The translations under genes were made by a program, and so were the position numbers. The notes under the pieces are model-generated. The model was not told where the DNA came from and made no database searches. It was given only the letters and a program-made list of their open reading frames with translations. A stretch of DNA of 12,516 bases, taken from NCBI GenBank assembly GCA_046091165.1, contig JBJTBE010000021.1, forward strand, positions 1 to 12,516. Reading direction: 5' to 3'. The stretch comes from F1-60-MAGs163 sp046091165 (GTDB lineage Bacteria > Actinomycetota > Thermoleophilia > Solirubrobacterales > Solirubrobacteraceae). Of this stretch, positions 12,294 to 12,516 are shown piece after piece; position 1 is the stretch's first letter, and every line of letters begins with the position of its first letter.

Positions 12294-12516
12294 TTAGAGG
12301 CCGGGCGGGTGCCGTACGACGTAGCCGCTGGAGGAGCGGGCCCGCCGGTCCCAGCGGGTGCCGTCGTCCATGCCGGAAGTGTCGTAGCGGCGGATCCCCT
12401 TGGCGGTACGGATCGTCATGAAGACGTGGCCGCCGTTGGCGTAGATGGTGATCCAGCGCCCACGACCGGCAGAGCCGTAAGAGGTGAACCCGCCGGAGGT
12501 CCTCGGGCTTCCCAGC
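12294..12516 (-). CDS. C-terminal part of an unidentified protein
   Basis: Only the last 73 codons and the TAA stop are present; the gene continues past the right edge. The visible part reads with SGGFTSYGSAGRGRWITIYA, NGGHVFMTI, RRYDTSGMDD, TRWDRRARSSSGYVVRHPPGL. It is rich in Gly, aromatic and Arg residues and looks like a compact beta domain. From memory, similar tails (GRWxTIYAN-GHVxM, DTSG, RHPPGL ending) occur in hypothetical or cell-wall-enzyme-annotated proteins of Thermoleophilia-type actinobacteria, but I cannot name the family. Coding is supported by the continuous frame to the edge and its strong resemblance to that remembered pattern. The N-terminal part, outside the window, would decide its role. 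Confidence 0.7.
   Translation of the reverse strand, partial: LGSPRTSGGFTSYGSAGRGRWITIYANGGHVFMTIRTAKGIRRYDTSGMDDGTRWDRRARSSSGYVVRHPPGL

Noticed and set aside
1..12516. CRISPR array, insertion sequence, phage or toxin-antitoxin module
   Set aside because: No regularly spaced repeats, transposase or integrase motifs, terminal repeats with target duplications, or small paired toxin-antitoxin-like genes were seen.

Overview
This is a high-GC bacterial window, very probably from an actinobacterium. A deep-branching lineage such as Thermoleophilia/Solirubrobacterales is my inference, not something the sequence proves. The signs are GC-rich third positions (which open long spurious antisense frames), several GTG starts, tight GTGA gene junctions, apparently leaderless genes, and a mix of wax-ester-synthase-type acyltransferase, ECF sigma factor and secreted phosphatases. 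I saw no mobile element, CRISPR array, tRNA or rRNA. The genes read as ordinary chromosome.

Left part (1-1786): the 5' end of a WS/DGAT acyltransferase gene points left off the window and is divergent from an ECF sigma factor gene. The sigma gene faces a microbial rhodopsin gene across a strong bidirectional terminator. The rhodopsin is the most striking gene. It is close to haloarchaeal bacteriorhodopsin (Schiff-base Lys, both counterion Asps, proton-release Glu pair), but its motif is D-T-G: the cytoplasmic proton donor (BR Asp96) is Gly. Its C-D loop is about 11 residues longer than in BR.

Middle part (1787-5838): dinB (DNA polymerase IV) runs rightward and ends inside the last codon of a leftward three-gene polar amino acid ABC importer operon (lipoprotein binding protein, permease, ATPase). 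The two convergent stops share one CTAG.

Right-middle part (5839-10903): three leftward genes for exported proteins. They are an FnIII-5'-nucleotidase, a purple-acid-phosphatase-like enzyme 37 bp downstream, and, after a 207-bp gap, an exported six-cysteine protein of unknown function. The first two would release phosphate and nucleosides from nucleotides outside the membrane.

Right end (10904-12516): divergent from the nucleotidase is a two-gene operon of a stand-alone GroES-like protein and a short-chain dehydrogenase overlapping by GTGA. It converges on the 3' end of a leftward gene whose visible C-terminal domain I cannot name with confidence.

Across the window, four genes have a TANNNT -10-like box only 6-8 nt before the start codon, which suggests leaderless transcription. 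I found no convincing new multi-gene system. The best candidates for novelty are the DTG bacteriorhodopsin-like protein, the orphan GroES-like/SDR pair and the unknown exported protein.
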